Source of the DNA: Gammaproteobacteria bacterium
GTDB taxonomy: Bacteria; Pseudomonadota; Gammaproteobacteria; UBA6429; Thiohalophilaceae
NCBI GenBank assembly: GCA_024641475.1
Contig: JAHECZ010000004.1
Span: 1 to 35,918 of the forward strand
Length of the DNA: 35,918 nucleotides
Direction: 5' to 3'
Shown piece by piece: positions 7,655-17,127 of this stretch. The stretch's first letter is position 1; every line of letters begins with the position of its first letter. A model generated the notes under the pieces. The model ran no database searches. It was given only the letters and a program-made list of their open reading frames with translations, and was not told the DNA's origin. Made by a program: the position numbers and the translations under genes.

Positions 7655-9625
7655 ATGGCAACAGAACGCTTTACCGATCAGATGCAAGCTTACGGACGCT
7701 GGAAGACCCAGGTCATGGAAGCCATTATCAAATATCAGAAGTGGCTGGAAGCCAACAAGATGACCGATGCAGAATTGGAACTGCGCCTCATCGAGTTGAT
7801 CGAGCAAATGAAATCGGATCAATTAACGATAGCCTTTGTGGCCGAATTCGCCCGCGGGAAAACCGAACTGATCAATGCCATTTTCTTTTCTGAATACGAT
7901 CGCCGCCTGCTGCCCTCCGAAGCGGGCCGCACCACGATGTGCCCGACCGAATTGTTATACGACACAGCCAGCAATCAGAGTTACATCCGCTTATTACCAA
8001 TCGAATCCCGTCTGGAAGATACCAGTATTGCCGAACTGAAAAAGCACCCTATTAACTGGACCTCCATGACGCTGGACACCAGTTCCTCCGAGAAAATGGC
8101 CGAGGCCTTCCGTGAAGTGGTCAAGACTAAAAAAGTCCCGGTGGAAAAAGCCCAACGCATGGGTTTGTATGAGGCGGAACGCGATGCGCGACAGGTGGGT
8201 CCGGATGGACAAATTGAAATCCCGATGTGGCGCCATGCCATCATCAGTTTCCCGCATCCACTGCTCAAAGAAGGCCTGACCATTCTCGATACGCCAGGAT
8301 TAAATGCACTGGGTTCAGAACCTGAATTGACCATCAATATGCTGCCCAATGCCCAGGCCGTGGTATTTATTCTTGCTGCCGATACCGGGGTGACTAAATC
8401 GGATCTCGACATGTGGAACCTGCATGTCAAAGCCTTGAACAATGATTCGCGGCATGCCCGGCTGGTGGTATTGAACAAAGTGGATACCCTGTGGGACGAA
8501 CTAAAAGACGAAGCGACGGTTAACAACACGATTCAATCGCAATGTAATTCTGCCGCCAAGATGCTGGAAATCAATCCCAGTAGCGTATTCCCGGTCTCCG
8601 CACAAAAAGGTCTGCTCGCCAAGATTCGGCATGATCAGAATTTATTGGTCCGTAGTAATATCCTTAAACTGGAAACCATTTTGTCCACCGACATCCTGCC
8701 GAAAAAACAGGAAATCGTGCGCGAAAGCGTCGTCGGCGAGATCGGTGGCATGGTTAAGGAATCCCGCGATCTCATCGCCTCACGTCTGGCCGACACCAGC
8801 AAGCAACTCAGTGAATTGCAAAACCTGAGCGGCAAGAATGAAGATGTGATTTCGCACTTATTGAAAAAAACCCGGCAGGAACAGGCGATCTATCACAAGA
8901 GCGTCGAAGCCTTCCACGCCAGTAAAAAAATGTTTAGCGATCACCATTCACAGCTACTTGCCACCCTGAGCCTGAATGAAATGGACAACCTGATGTCCGT
9001 CACCCGTAAGGAAATGTCCGATACCTGGACGACGGTTGGCCTGAAAAATTCCATGAAGGATTTCTTTGGCGTCATTGCGAACACGATTAAACAGGCGTCG
9101 GAACAAACCGACAAAACCAATCAACTGGTACTGGCTCTATATCGCAAATTTAATGCTGAACATGGCAATACTGACGTCAAACCACGCATTTTCAGCATCA
9201 ATAAATACAAACGTGACATGGAGCGACTCCTTCACGAAGCTGAAGCCTATCGCAATAGCCCCGTAACCACGATGACCGAACAGAGTTTTGTCATCAAGAA
9301 ATTCTTCATCTCGATGGTCTCGCATGCCCGCAACACCTTCTTCAATGCCCATCAGGAAGCTGAATCCTGGGGCAAGGCAGCGATGGCGCCGCTGGTAGCA
9401 CGTATTAAAGAACACAAGGAACAGATGGAGAAGCGTCTGGAATCGTTGCGCAAGATCAATGAATCCCGAGACACGTTACAAGCGCGCATTCGCGAGCTGG
9501 AAGGCAATACGACGCAACTCGATCAACAATTAGCGCAATTGAATGGCTTCCTGGATATTTTAAATCGTTCACTGGATTCTTTTGTCACGCCAGCAGGTAA
9601 TGTCAGTCGCATCAGCGCGGCGTAA
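7655..9625 (+). CDS. Dynamin-like large GTPase
   Basis: This protein has 656 residues from the ATG at 7655; a TTG five codons earlier is a weaker alternative. The N-terminal part is a dynamin-type GTPase domain. It has a P-loop AEFARGKT (63-70), in which the usual first glycine is alanine, a switch threonine around T93/T94, G3 DTPG (212-215) and G4 NKVD (274-277). The C-terminal half, from about residue 350, is long, helical and charged, with likely coiled coils (for example 580-640). It lacks an obvious membrane span. Bacterial dynamin-like proteins bind and remodel membranes, and some protect against membrane stress or phage. Which applies here cannot be told. It overlaps the next gene by one base (TAATG), suggesting the two proteins work together. 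The 173 bases upstream hold its own promoter region. Confidence 0.85.
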   Translation: MATERFTDQMQAYGRWKTQVMEAIIKYQKWLEANKMTDAELELRLIELIEQMKSDQLTIAFVAEFARGKTELINAIFFSEYDRRLLPSEAGRTTMCPTELLYDTASNQSYIRLLPIESRLEDTSIAELKKHPINWTSMTLDTSSSEKMAEAFREVVKTKKVPVEKAQRMGLYEAERDARQVGPDGQIEIPMWRHAIISFPHPLLKEGLTILDTPGLNALGSEPELTINMLPNAQAVVFILAADTGVTKSDLDMWNLHVKALNNDSRHARLVVLNKVDTLWDELKDEATVNNTIQSQCNSAAKMLEINPSSVFPVSAQKGLLAKIRHDQNLLVRSNILKLETILSTDILPKKQEIVRESVVGEIGGMVKESRDLIASRLADTSKQLSELQNLSGKNEDVISHLLKKTRQEQAIYHKSVEAFHASKKMFSDHHSQLLATLSLNEMDNLMSVTRKEMSDTWTTVGLKNSMKDFFGVIANTIKQASEQTDKTNQLVLALYRKFNAEHGNTDVKPRIFSINKYKRDMERLLHEAEAYRNSPVTTMTEQSFVIKKFFISMVSHARNTFFNAHQEAESWGKAAMAPLVARIKEHKEQMEKRLESLRKINESRDTLQARIRELEGNTTQLDQQLAQLNGFLDILNRSLDSFVTPAGNVSRISAA

Positions 9626-10527
9626 TGGAATGTCCCAAATGTCGTTATCAACGTCAGGTGACGGATCACGCCATTCCTGACTGGCAATGCCCTGCTTGCG
9701 GCATTGCCTATGCGAAAGCACTTTCCAGTCAACTGCACTCTCCGATATCTGCATCGCAGCCCACACGCAATAGCAACAATCATGGACAACGTCGCTGGCT
9801 GGATCATTTCCTAACCTTTTTCCTGGCATTGAGCCTGCTTGCTTTTGGCCTCTCCTGGTTGCAAAAGGATCGCTTACCGGATCATTCCGCCCTGGTAAAC
9901 CAGATAAACCAGTCGCCCATCCAAACACACACCACCACGACGCCATTTAACTTTCATTATCACGGTGAAGATTATTGGATCGAGCCAGTAGCAGATTACG
10001 AACTGTGGGGAATGGTTGTCACGCACAACAATATCACCGGCATTACCGACATCATGCACACCAAGGACTCTGTCGATATCAAGGATATTTGTGTGCTGTG
10101 GGGTAGTAACACCCGCAATAGTGATTATCAACGCATGAGTTTCAGTAGCGGTGATTTTATCTGCTACTACCAATATCCCTATGGGGTGCGCTTCCAGAGC
10201 GACGAGTTATCCAACAACCACCTGCTATCAGATAATGAAATGGTACGCGATGCGATTCGCCAGACACATATCGGCGATCAGATCCATCTGCGCGGTATGT
10301 TGATCAACTATAGCTGGCAATCGCGCCCCGGTTGGGTGCGGCGCACCAGTACCACACGTCAGGACACCGGCAATGGTGCATGTGAAGTGATATTCGTCAA
10401 TGATTTTGAAATTTTGCATGCGCCCAATCGCGCCTGGCATACATTATTTACGATTAGCCCATGGCTGGTCATTCTCAGCGTTGTACTCAAGCTGGTTGCG
10501 TTTGCCCTGCCGACACAGCGTCAATAA
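9625..10527 (+). CDS. Zinc-ribbon protein with two membrane segments, function unknown
   Basis: I do not recognise a named family for this 300-residue protein. It opens with a rubredoxin-like zinc ribbon, C3-x2-C6-x15-C22-x2-C25. A variable polar linker leads to a transmembrane segment at about residues 54-75. A mainly beta, aromatic-rich domain of about 190 residues follows, with conserved-looking stretches WIEPVADYELWGMVV, DICVLWG and LSNNHLLS. A second hydrophobic segment at about 272-294 ends the protein. With two membrane spans, the middle domain would lie outside the cytoplasm and the zinc ribbon inside. The start codon overlaps the stop of the dynamin-like gene, so co-translation is likely. 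Its last seven bases overlap tail-to-tail with the SafE-like gene on the other strand. Confidence 0.75.
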   Translation: MECPKCRYQRQVTDHAIPDWQCPACGIAYAKALSSQLHSPISASQPTRNSNNHGQRRWLDHFLTFFLALSLLAFGLSWLQKDRLPDHSALVNQINQSPIQTHTTTTPFNFHYHGEDYWIEPVADYELWGMVVTHNNITGITDIMHTKDSVDIKDICVLWGSNTRNSDYQRMSFSSGDFICYYQYPYGVRFQSDELSNNHLLSDNEMVRDAIRQTHIGDQIHLRGMLINYSWQSRPGWVRRTSTTRQDTGNGACEVIFVNDFEILHAPNRAWHTLFTISPWLVILSVVLKLVAFALPTQRQ

Positions 10528-11198
10528 GTAAATAGCCGATATATTAGCAAGAATGAAAATCCAATTACGATCATTCCCGCGCCAGTTCGCACTGCCGGAT
10601 GCCGTAACCAACCTAACAGCGAATTCGCCAGCAAGCCACTGGCAAGCAAAGTTGGCAACGTGCCAAGTCCGAAACAAAACATCAACAATGCGCCATGCAC
10701 CGCGCTGCCACTGCTCATGGCGTAGAACGCCACGCTATACACCAAGCCGCAAGGCAACCAACCCCACACCATACCAACCAGCAATGCACTTTTGTGTGAG
10801 CGAATAGGTAACAAATGCCGTGCACGAGGCTCGATGCGTCGCCAGATTAACTGACCGACGCGTTCCAATTGCAACAGCCCTTGCCACCAGCCTGCCAGAT
10901 AGAAACCCATTGCCAGCATGAATAACGCAGCAATAACTTGCAATACAATTTGTAGTTGATGCACATTAACCAGTAGTGTCGCGCTGAATTGTGATAATGC
11001 ACCGGCGATCAAACCAAACAGTGTGTAGCTGCTGATTCGCCCTAAATTGTACAGAAGCTGGATGCCCACGCGACGTGAACTCGTCTGCGCAGGATCGGTG
11101 CTGAACGTCAGCGCAGTCACGATACCGCCACACATCCCGACACAATGGACTCCGCCCAACAGACCTAGCAAAAACGCGGACAGCAAGGTAAATTCCAT
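10521..11198 (-). CDS. SafE/TauE-like (UreH-type) membrane transporter
   Basis: This 225-residue polytopic membrane protein has about six hydrophobic helices. The N-terminus contains GLLGGVHCVGMCGGIVTALTF, characteristic of the sulfite exporter/UreH-like (DsbD-related) group often annotated as sulfite exporter TauE/SafE. Members of this subgroup are frequently linked to copper or cbb3 oxidase assembly, and the HCVGMCGG cysteines could bind metal. No oxidase genes lie nearby, so the substrate is open. It starts four bases after ampG and is probably the last gene of an xth-ampG-safE operon. Confidence 0.8.
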   Translation of the reverse strand: MEFTLLSAFLLGLLGGVHCVGMCGGIVTALTFSTDPAQTSSRRVGIQLLYNLGRISSYTLFGLIAGALSQFSATLLVNVHQLQIVLQVIAALFMLAMGFYLAGWWQGLLQLERVGQLIWRRIEPRARHLLPIRSHKSALLVGMVWGWLPCGLVYSVAFYAMSSGSAVHGALLMFCFGLGTLPTLLASGLLANSLLGWLRHPAVRTGAGMIVIGFSFLLIYRLFTY

Positions 11199-11202
11199 GG
11201 CG

Positions 11203-12558
11203 TTACGCGTCGCCGGATTTCGCCTGACGGTACATCAGATACAGCACCATTATGATTGCCGGGACTTCCAGCATGGCCGCATAGGTGAAAAAGACCGGAT
11301 AACCATACGTACCCACGATAATCCCGGAGAAACCGGCAATGGTTTTGGGGAACAAGGTCATCAGTGAACTAAATAGCGCATATTGGGTCGCCGTATATGC
11401 CGTATTCGTCAAGCGTGACAAATAGGCAATAAAGGCCGAACCCGCCAAGCCACCGGAAAAATTATCTGCACTGATGACAAAGGTTAACCATCCCAGGTCA
11501 TGCCCGATGACAGCCAACTGCGCGAATAATAAATTAGACAAGGTAACCAGAACGGCGCCGAGCAATAGAATTCGCATCACGCCAAAGCGCAATACCATTG
11601 ACCCACCGATCATTGCGCCAAGTATTGTCATCAGCACACCATAAATCTTGCTGATATTGGCAATCTCGATTTTGCTAAATTGCAAATCAAGATAAAACGG
11701 ATTGGCCATATTACCCAGGACGATCTCACCAATCCGGTAAATGGCGATAAACAACAAAATAAACATTGCCGATTTACCGTTCCTGCGAAAAAAATCCACG
11801 AATGGGCACACTACTGCGCCGATAAACCAGGCATTGAAACGCATGATCAGCGGTGGCAAATGTTGATTGCCTTCCAGATAGTCAATCACCCGCTGTTCCA
11901 TTTGTTGTGTGCCCTGGTTGATGACGTGTGGTGGTTCGCGAATCAACAGCACGGTAATAATCCCCACGCTCATGCAGCCCATCATGACAAGATAGGTCAT
12001 GTGCCAGCTTGTCCATTGCGCCAGATAGAGTGCTACCGCACCGCCTACCAACGAAGCAGCAATGCGGTAACCACTTTGGTACATGCCGGCCATCATCCCT
12101 TGCAGATCAGCGCCGACTGCTTCAATTCGATACGCATCGAGACTGACATCCTGGGTGGCCGACGAAAATGCCACCAACAAGGCGAACAGCGCCATGGCGG
12201 TAAGATGTAATGCCGGATTGGTCGAGGCCATCCCAAACAGTCCTGCAGCAATACCAACCTGGGCCAGCAACATCCAGCCACGACGTTGACCAAGCCAGCG
12301 AGTGAGAAAAGGTAACTGCACCCGATCAACGATCGGCGACCAGAACACTTTTAGTGAATACGTTAGTCCAATCCATGCAAAAAAACCGATCGTGGCTTTT
12401 TCTACTTTGGCATCATTCAACCATGCCGATAATGTCGCAAACACCAGCGGAAACGGTAACCCCGCAGAAAAACCCAGAAACAACATGCCCATGACACGCC
12501 GATCCGTGTAGGCCTGCCATATCTCACCCCAACTCCGCACTGTTGCAGTTTTTGCCAT
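11203..12558 (-). CDS. ampG: AmpG-family muropeptide permease (MFS)
   Basis: This 451-residue major facilitator family protein has about 12-14 predicted transmembrane helices. AmpG imports GlcNAc-anhydroMurNAc peptides from the periplasm for cell-wall recycling and so influences beta-lactamase induction. Supporting segments are the N-terminal RRVMGMLFLGFSAGLPFPLVF, FAWIGLTYSLKVFWSPIVDR, and SSATQDVSLDAYRIE in the first half, all typical of AmpG. It lies six bases after the exonuclease III-type gene and four before the SafE-like gene. None of these neighbours is functionally related to recycling, so the operon looks like a housekeeping cluster. Confidence 0.9.
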   Translation of the reverse strand: MAKTATVRSWGEIWQAYTDRRVMGMLFLGFSAGLPFPLVFATLSAWLNDAKVEKATIGFFAWIGLTYSLKVFWSPIVDRVQLPFLTRWLGQRRGWMLLAQVGIAAGLFGMASTNPALHLTAMALFALLVAFSSATQDVSLDAYRIEAVGADLQGMMAGMYQSGYRIAASLVGGAVALYLAQWTSWHMTYLVMMGCMSVGIITVLLIREPPHVINQGTQQMEQRVIDYLEGNQHLPPLIMRFNAWFIGAVVCPFVDFFRRNGKSAMFILLFIAIYRIGEIVLGNMANPFYLDLQFSKIEIANISKIYGVLMTILGAMIGGSMVLRFGVMRILLLGAVLVTLSNLLFAQLAVIGHDLGWLTFVISADNFSGGLAGSAFIAYLSRLTNTAYTATQYALFSSLMTLFPKTIAGFSGIIVGTYGYPVFFTYAAMLEVPAIIMVLYLMYRQAKSGDA

Positions 12559-12564
12559 CTGTCA

Positions 12565-13341
12565 TCAATCTTTTAATTCGATCGCGTAATCGATCGTCAA
12601 TGGCGTGTGATCGGAAAACCAGCTTTCGGTATATACAGCGGCTTTCTGAACCGTGTCTTTCAAGCCAGGGCTAATAATTTGATAATCGATACGCCAGCCG
12701 ACATTTTTGGCGCGCGCCTGACCACGATTGGACCACCAGGTGTATTGTTCGGCACGTGCATCCACCTCACGGAATGCATCAACCCAGCCAACTTTATTAA
12801 AAAGATCGTCAATCCATTGTCGCTCCTGCGGCGTACAGCCGGAGTTTTTCTGGTTGCCTTTGAAATTCTTGATGTCGATTTCTTTATGCACCGTATTCCA
12901 GTCACCGCAAAGAATATACTCGCGCTGGCGTCGCCGCATTTTTTTCAACTCGGCGTAGAGCTGATCCATAAATTTGAGTTTGGCATGATGGCGTTCTTCA
13001 CTGGCAGAACCGGAAGGCAAATAAAAGGAAGCAATACTAATCTTGCCAAAGTCAGCTTGTATATAACGGCCTTCGGTATCGGCACGTTCCCAACCCAGGC
13101 CACGAGTAATTTTATCCGGTTCACGTTTGCAAAAAATTGCCACACCGCTATAGCCTTTTTTTATTGCATCAAAGTAATAGCAATGAAACCCATTGGGATA
13201 AAAAATCTCATGCAACTGGTCTTCCTGCGCCTTGGTCTCCTGCACACAGACCACATCGGCACGCTGGTGCGCTAACCAGGTGAAAAAGCCTTTTTTTTCG
13301 GCAGAACGGATACCGTTGACATTGCAGCTGATGACTCGCAT
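12565..13341 (-). CDS. xth: Exodeoxyribonuclease III family nuclease (Crc-locus homologue with intact active site)
   Basis: This 258-residue endonuclease/exonuclease/phosphatase-fold protein has the expected AP endonuclease residues in place: N7 in SCNVNGIR, E35 in VQETKA, D147 and N149 in CGDWNTVH, D219 in WRIDYQ, and D244-H245 in SDHTPL. Such enzymes cut DNA at abasic sites and trim 3' ends in base excision repair. The gene is divergent from pyrE, the position held in Pseudomonas by crc, a regulator derived from this family that has lost catalytic residues. Here the residues are retained, so I predict an active nuclease. It heads an apparent operon with ampG and the SafE-like gene. Confidence 0.92.
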   Translation of the reverse strand: MRVISCNVNGIRSAEKKGFFTWLAHQRADVVCVQETKAQEDQLHEIFYPNGFHCYYFDAIKKGYSGVAIFCKREPDKITRGLGWERADTEGRYIQADFGKISIASFYLPSGSASEERHHAKLKFMDQLYAELKKMRRRQREYILCGDWNTVHKEIDIKNFKGNQKNSGCTPQERQWIDDLFNKVGWVDAFREVDARAEQYTWWSNRGQARAKNVGWRIDYQIISPGLKDTVQKAAVYTESWFSDHTPLTIDYAIELKD

Positions 13342-13368
13342 GTTTGACTTCGCATGACCCCTTTTTTG

Positions 13369-13383
13369 CGTGTATCATACACG
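13369..13383. promoter_or_regulatory. Perfect 15-base palindrome between xth and pyrE
   Basis: CGTGTAT-C-ATACACG is a seven-base inverted repeat with a single central base. It lies 27 bases upstream of the xth start and 32 bases upstream of the pyrE start. It contains TATCAT on the plus strand and TATGAT on the minus strand, so it may combine back-to-back -10 elements or be an operator. I found no convincing -35 at the right distance on either side. Confidence 0.45.
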
Positions 13384-13415
13384 ACTCTCTGGTTAGCAGA
13401 AGCAGCAGACATCTC

Positions 13416-14057
13416 ATGCAGGATTATCAACGCGATTTTATCGAACTGGCATTACAAGCGCAGGCCTTGCGCTTTGGTGAATTCAAACTCAAATCGGGCC
13501 GTCTCTCACCCTATTTTTTTAATGCCGGACTGTTCAATACCGGCCAGCGCTTGGCCAAACTTGGACAATATTATGCGCAAGCCATTGCGCGCAGTGGCAT
13601 CGTCTTTGATGTGTTGTTTGGACCGGCTTATAAAGGCATTCCACTGGCGAGCACCACCGCCATCGCGCTGGCAGAACACCATCAGCTTGACACGCCTTAT
13701 AGTTTTAACCGCAAGGAAGCCAAGACCCACGGCGAAGGTGGTAATATCGTCGGCGCGCCATTAACGGGTCGCGTATTGATCATCGATGATGTGATCACTG
13801 CTGGAACAGCAATTCGTGAATCCATGGACATTATTCAGCACCATGGTGCCGCGCCGGCAGGCGTTGTCATTGCCCTGGATCGACAAGAACGGGGGCAAGG
13901 AGATAAATCTGCCATTCAGGAAGTGATGGAAACGTTCCGGATTCCCGTGATCAACATCATCAGTCTGACTGATTTGATCACGTACATTGCCACTAACCCG
14001 CAATATCAACCACACTTGGCCGCAATCCAAACATATCGTGACCAATATGGGGTGTGA
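13416..14057 (+). CDS. pyrE: Orotate phosphoribosyltransferase
   Basis: This 213-residue enzyme joins orotate to PRPP to give orotidine 5'-phosphate, the fifth step of UMP synthesis. The PRPP-binding motif [13 protein letters not shown] lies at residues 120-132. The N-terminal [19 protein letters not shown] and the flexible-loop region [13 protein letters not shown] are typical. The frame extends upstream to 13344, but family similarity starts at [14 protein letters not shown], so the ATG at 13416 was chosen. It is divergent from the nuclease gene and convergent with a TauE-type gene eight bases downstream. No leader-peptide attenuator like that of E. coli pyrE was seen. Confidence 0.96.
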   Translation: MQDYQRDFIELALQAQALRFGEFKLKSGRLSPYFFNAGLFNTGQRLAKLGQYYAQAIARSGIVFDVLFGPAYKGIPLASTTAIALAEHHQLDTPYSFNRKEAKTHGEGGNIVGAPLTGRVLIIDDVITAGTAIRESMDIIQHHGAAPAGVVIALDRQERGQGDKSAIQEVMETFRIPVINIISLTDLITYIATNPQYQPHLAAIQTYRDQYGV

Positions 14058-14065
14058 TATGCCTT

Positions 14066-14821
14066 TCAACCGATGATTAGCTTGGCGCCCACCACAATCG
14101 TGACAATTTCGTAGACGCGTTTGATGGCGCGATTGCCCTTCACGATGGACCAATGCGCCCCCACATAGCCACCCAATAATGACGCGGCGATAAGTACCGG
14201 GATCCATTCCCATTTGGTCATGCCTTGTAAACTGAGTGTTAGCGCCCCACTGCCATTCCAGAACAGACCCACCAATACCAGCGTGTGCGCGACTGCCCGT
14301 TTGTAATCCAGCCCAAACCATTTCACCAGCCACAGGGTGACGAACAACCCGGTTCCAGAGGTTAAGGAACCATTCAATATGCCGATAGTAAAAAGGACAA
14401 TGCCCCCCAGAATGGCACCATGGCGATCCCGGTGCTGAGGACGATAATTCTGGCCTAATTGGCTCTGCAGGCTTGAATACACCCCCAGGCCAAGCGTTAA
14501 AACCCCCAGAGCGAAACTGGCAGTGCGATCGGGGATAAACAGGACAAGTCGAGCTCCGAGAATGACGCCCGGGACACCACTGAGAATGAGCAGAAAAATG
14601 AAACGCCGTTCAAGATTATGTTCCCGCAAATGGCGTAGACTGGCACCAACCCCCAAGGCTACGCTGGCTAATTTGTGGGTTGCCAGCGCCACACTAAACG
14701 GCAGTCCCAGAAAGATAAGCGCTGGTAATTGCAGCAAGCCTGCCCCACCACCGGCAAATGCGGAAAGGGCATTGGCAATAAAGGAAATCAGAAACAGGAT
14801 ACTTTGTTCTAACACAATCAT
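14066..14821 (-). CDS. TauE/SafE family (TSUP) membrane permease
   Basis: This 251-residue protein has about eight hydrophobic helices in the two-repeat arrangement of the TSUP family. The first repeat carries ANALSAFAGGGAGLLQLPALIFLG and GLPFSVALATHKLASVALG. The second carries SLTSGTGLFVTLWLVKWFGLDYKRAVAHT. Family members export or import sulfite, sulfoacetate, thiosulfate or other small organosulfur anions. The substrate cannot be inferred because the neighbours (pyrE and an exported coiled-coil protein) are unrelated. It is distinct in sequence from the other SafE-like gene at 10521-11198. Confidence 0.85.
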   Translation of the reverse strand: MIVLEQSILFLISFIANALSAFAGGGAGLLQLPALIFLGLPFSVALATHKLASVALGVGASLRHLREHNLERRFIFLLILSGVPGVILGARLVLFIPDRTASFALGVLTLGLGVYSSLQSQLGQNYRPQHRDRHGAILGGIVLFTIGILNGSLTSGTGLFVTLWLVKWFGLDYKRAVAHTLVLVGLFWNGSGALTLSLQGMTKWEWIPVLIAASLLGGYVGAHWSIVKGNRAIKRVYEIVTIVVGAKLIIG

Positions 14822-14882
14822 TGACCTATGCCGTTATATTGGCGTTAAGATAACATTGTTGGTTGAAACGCAAATGCCCATT

Positions 14883-15527
14883 ATGAAGAAAATCCTCATA
14901 CAAGCCCTGATAGGTATATTCGCCAGTACATTATGGAATGCCGCGGCACTTGCAGCCGGCAGCAAACTGCTGATCAAATGCTGGTATGACAATAATGGTG
15001 TACGCGAATGCGGTTCGACTGTCCCTCCGGAATACGCCCGCAACCGCATCGAATTACTAAATGATTATGGAGTCGTCGTTGAAGTTCGTGAAGCCGTACG
15101 CACCCGGGAAGAACAGGAACGCGAACAAGAACGCCAACGTCAAATCCAGGCTCGCCAACTCAAGCTCGCCGAACAAAAGCGCCGCGATGATGTATTGCTC
15201 AATAGTTACACTGCCGAAAAAGATCTGCTGCTGGCGCGTGATAAAACCCTGGAAGGTGTCACGACACAGATGGACATCATCAAGAAAAATCTTGCTCTAC
15301 AGGTAAGTCGATTGGATCAACTCAATCATGAAGCCGGCAATTATGAACGCAATGGCAAGACCCCACCGGCCAAACTGGTGGACGATATCAATACACTTGG
15401 CCAGGAAGTGGCCGATCTGCGTAAATCCTATAAAACACGCGAAGTAGAGAAGGCTGGCTTAATCAAGCGCTACGATGATGATCTGAAACGCTTTCGCGAA
15501 CTCAAGCGAAAAAATCTGTTTAATTAA
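14883..15527 (+). CDS. Exported coiled-coil protein, DUF4124-like N-terminus
   Basis: This 214-residue protein has a probable Sec signal peptide (MKKILIQALIGIFASTLWNA, likely cleaved after ALAA). A short domain follows, containing KCWYDNNGVRECGSTVPPEY, which resembles the DUF4124 pattern of a small beta unit with a Cys pair. From about residue 60 the protein is strongly charged, rich in Glu, Arg, Gln and Lys, and should form long coiled coils to its end. A second in-frame ATG three codons earlier (14874) is equally possible; neither has a clear ribosome site. Function is unknown; a periplasmic structural or envelope-associated role is a guess. It is divergent from the TSUP gene with 61 bases between. 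Confidence 0.75.
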   Translation: MKKILIQALIGIFASTLWNAAALAAGSKLLIKCWYDNNGVRECGSTVPPEYARNRIELLNDYGVVVEVREAVRTREEQEREQERQRQIQARQLKLAEQKRRDDVLLNSYTAEKDLLLARDKTLEGVTTQMDIIKKNLALQVSRLDQLNHEAGNYERNGKTPPAKLVDDINTLGQEVADLRKSYKTREVEKAGLIKRYDDDLKRFRELKRKNLFN

Positions 15528-15550
15528 GTCCCTGACGATAACTTCCCGAA

Positions 15551-16141
15551 TCATTGCAGATTGCGGTTGAGCATAACCCATTGCTCATCCCAGAGCGTGA
15601 GCGGTTGGGCTGCAAAGCCACTGCGTACAAATTGCTGCATACGGCCCTCAATACTGGCCAACAACAAATTGGCGCACGCCGCTAATTGAGTCCCGAGCTG
15701 AAAGTCCCCCGCCGCTTCGCCTTCGCGTAATACCTGTTTGATTTGGGTTTCAAGTCGCTCGTAAAACTTGTCAATACGCTTGCGCAGGCGTTCTGTTTCA
15801 CCTGTTAAAACATCACCGGTCAACAGACGTGTGATACCTGGATTCTTCTGTGCAAACCCTAATACCAGAGTCAGTATCTTTTCACAGCGGCGGCTGGCCA
15901 GCTTTTCGTCCTGCAAAATGCGTGTCACCAGACCAAACACGCTCTCTTCGATAAACTCAATAAGACCTTCGAACATTTTGGCCTTGCTGGGAAAGTGCCG
16001 ATATAACGCTGCTTCGGAAACGCCAACAGCTTTGGCCAACCCCGCGGTGGTAATACGCTCGCCTGGGGAATGTTCCAGTTCCAACGCCAGCGTTTCAAGA
16101 ATCTGCTGCCGACGTGAAGGTTTTTCTTTCGTATCTGTCAT
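15551..16141 (-). CDS. slmA: Nucleoid occlusion factor SlmA (TetR family)
   Basis: This 196-residue TetR-family protein has an N-terminal helix-turn-helix (ITTAGLAKAVGVSEAALYRHF, about residues 30-50). SlmA binds specific chromosomal sites and, once bound, disrupts FtsZ polymers, keeping division away from the nucleoid. The SKAKMFEGLIEFIEESVFGLV segment after the helix-turn-helix and the neighbourhood (argB five bases upstream, then algC-dut-coaBC) are typical of SlmA. No ribosome site is obvious, so it is probably translated by coupling to argB. Confidence 0.93.
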   Translation of the reverse strand: MTDTKEKPSRRQQILETLALELEHSPGERITTAGLAKAVGVSEAALYRHFPSKAKMFEGLIEFIEESVFGLVTRILQDEKLASRRCEKILTLVLGFAQKNPGITRLLTGDVLTGETERLRKRIDKFYERLETQIKQVLREGEAAGDFQLGTQLAACANLLLASIEGRMQQFVRSGFAAQPLTLWDEQWVMLNRNLQ

Positions 16142-16146
16142 TATTG

Positions 16147-17043
<897 letters not shown>

Positions 17044-17127
17044 TTATTGTTATCGGTTAGGGTGAACAGTGCGGTAAATCATACCGTGGAATTGGAATAA
17101 CTAGAAAGGGGTTTAGTCCGATTATAT

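Noticed and set aside
11680-12210. Open 176-codon frame on the plus strand opposite ampG
   Set aside because: Antisense to ampG; its translation is a His/Gln-rich sequence typical of the complement of membrane-protein codons.
12607-13275. Open 222-codon frame on the plus strand opposite the xth gene
   Set aside because: It lies wholly antisense to a well-conserved gene with complete catalytic motifs, and its product has no recognisable features.
13344-13415. Upstream extension of pyrE
   Set aside because: Covers the palindromic promoter region and has no similarity to the family.
14523-14882. Long N-terminal extension of the coiled-coil protein
   Set aside because: It would overlap the divergent TSUP gene by about 300 bases; the signal peptide begins at 14883 or 14874.
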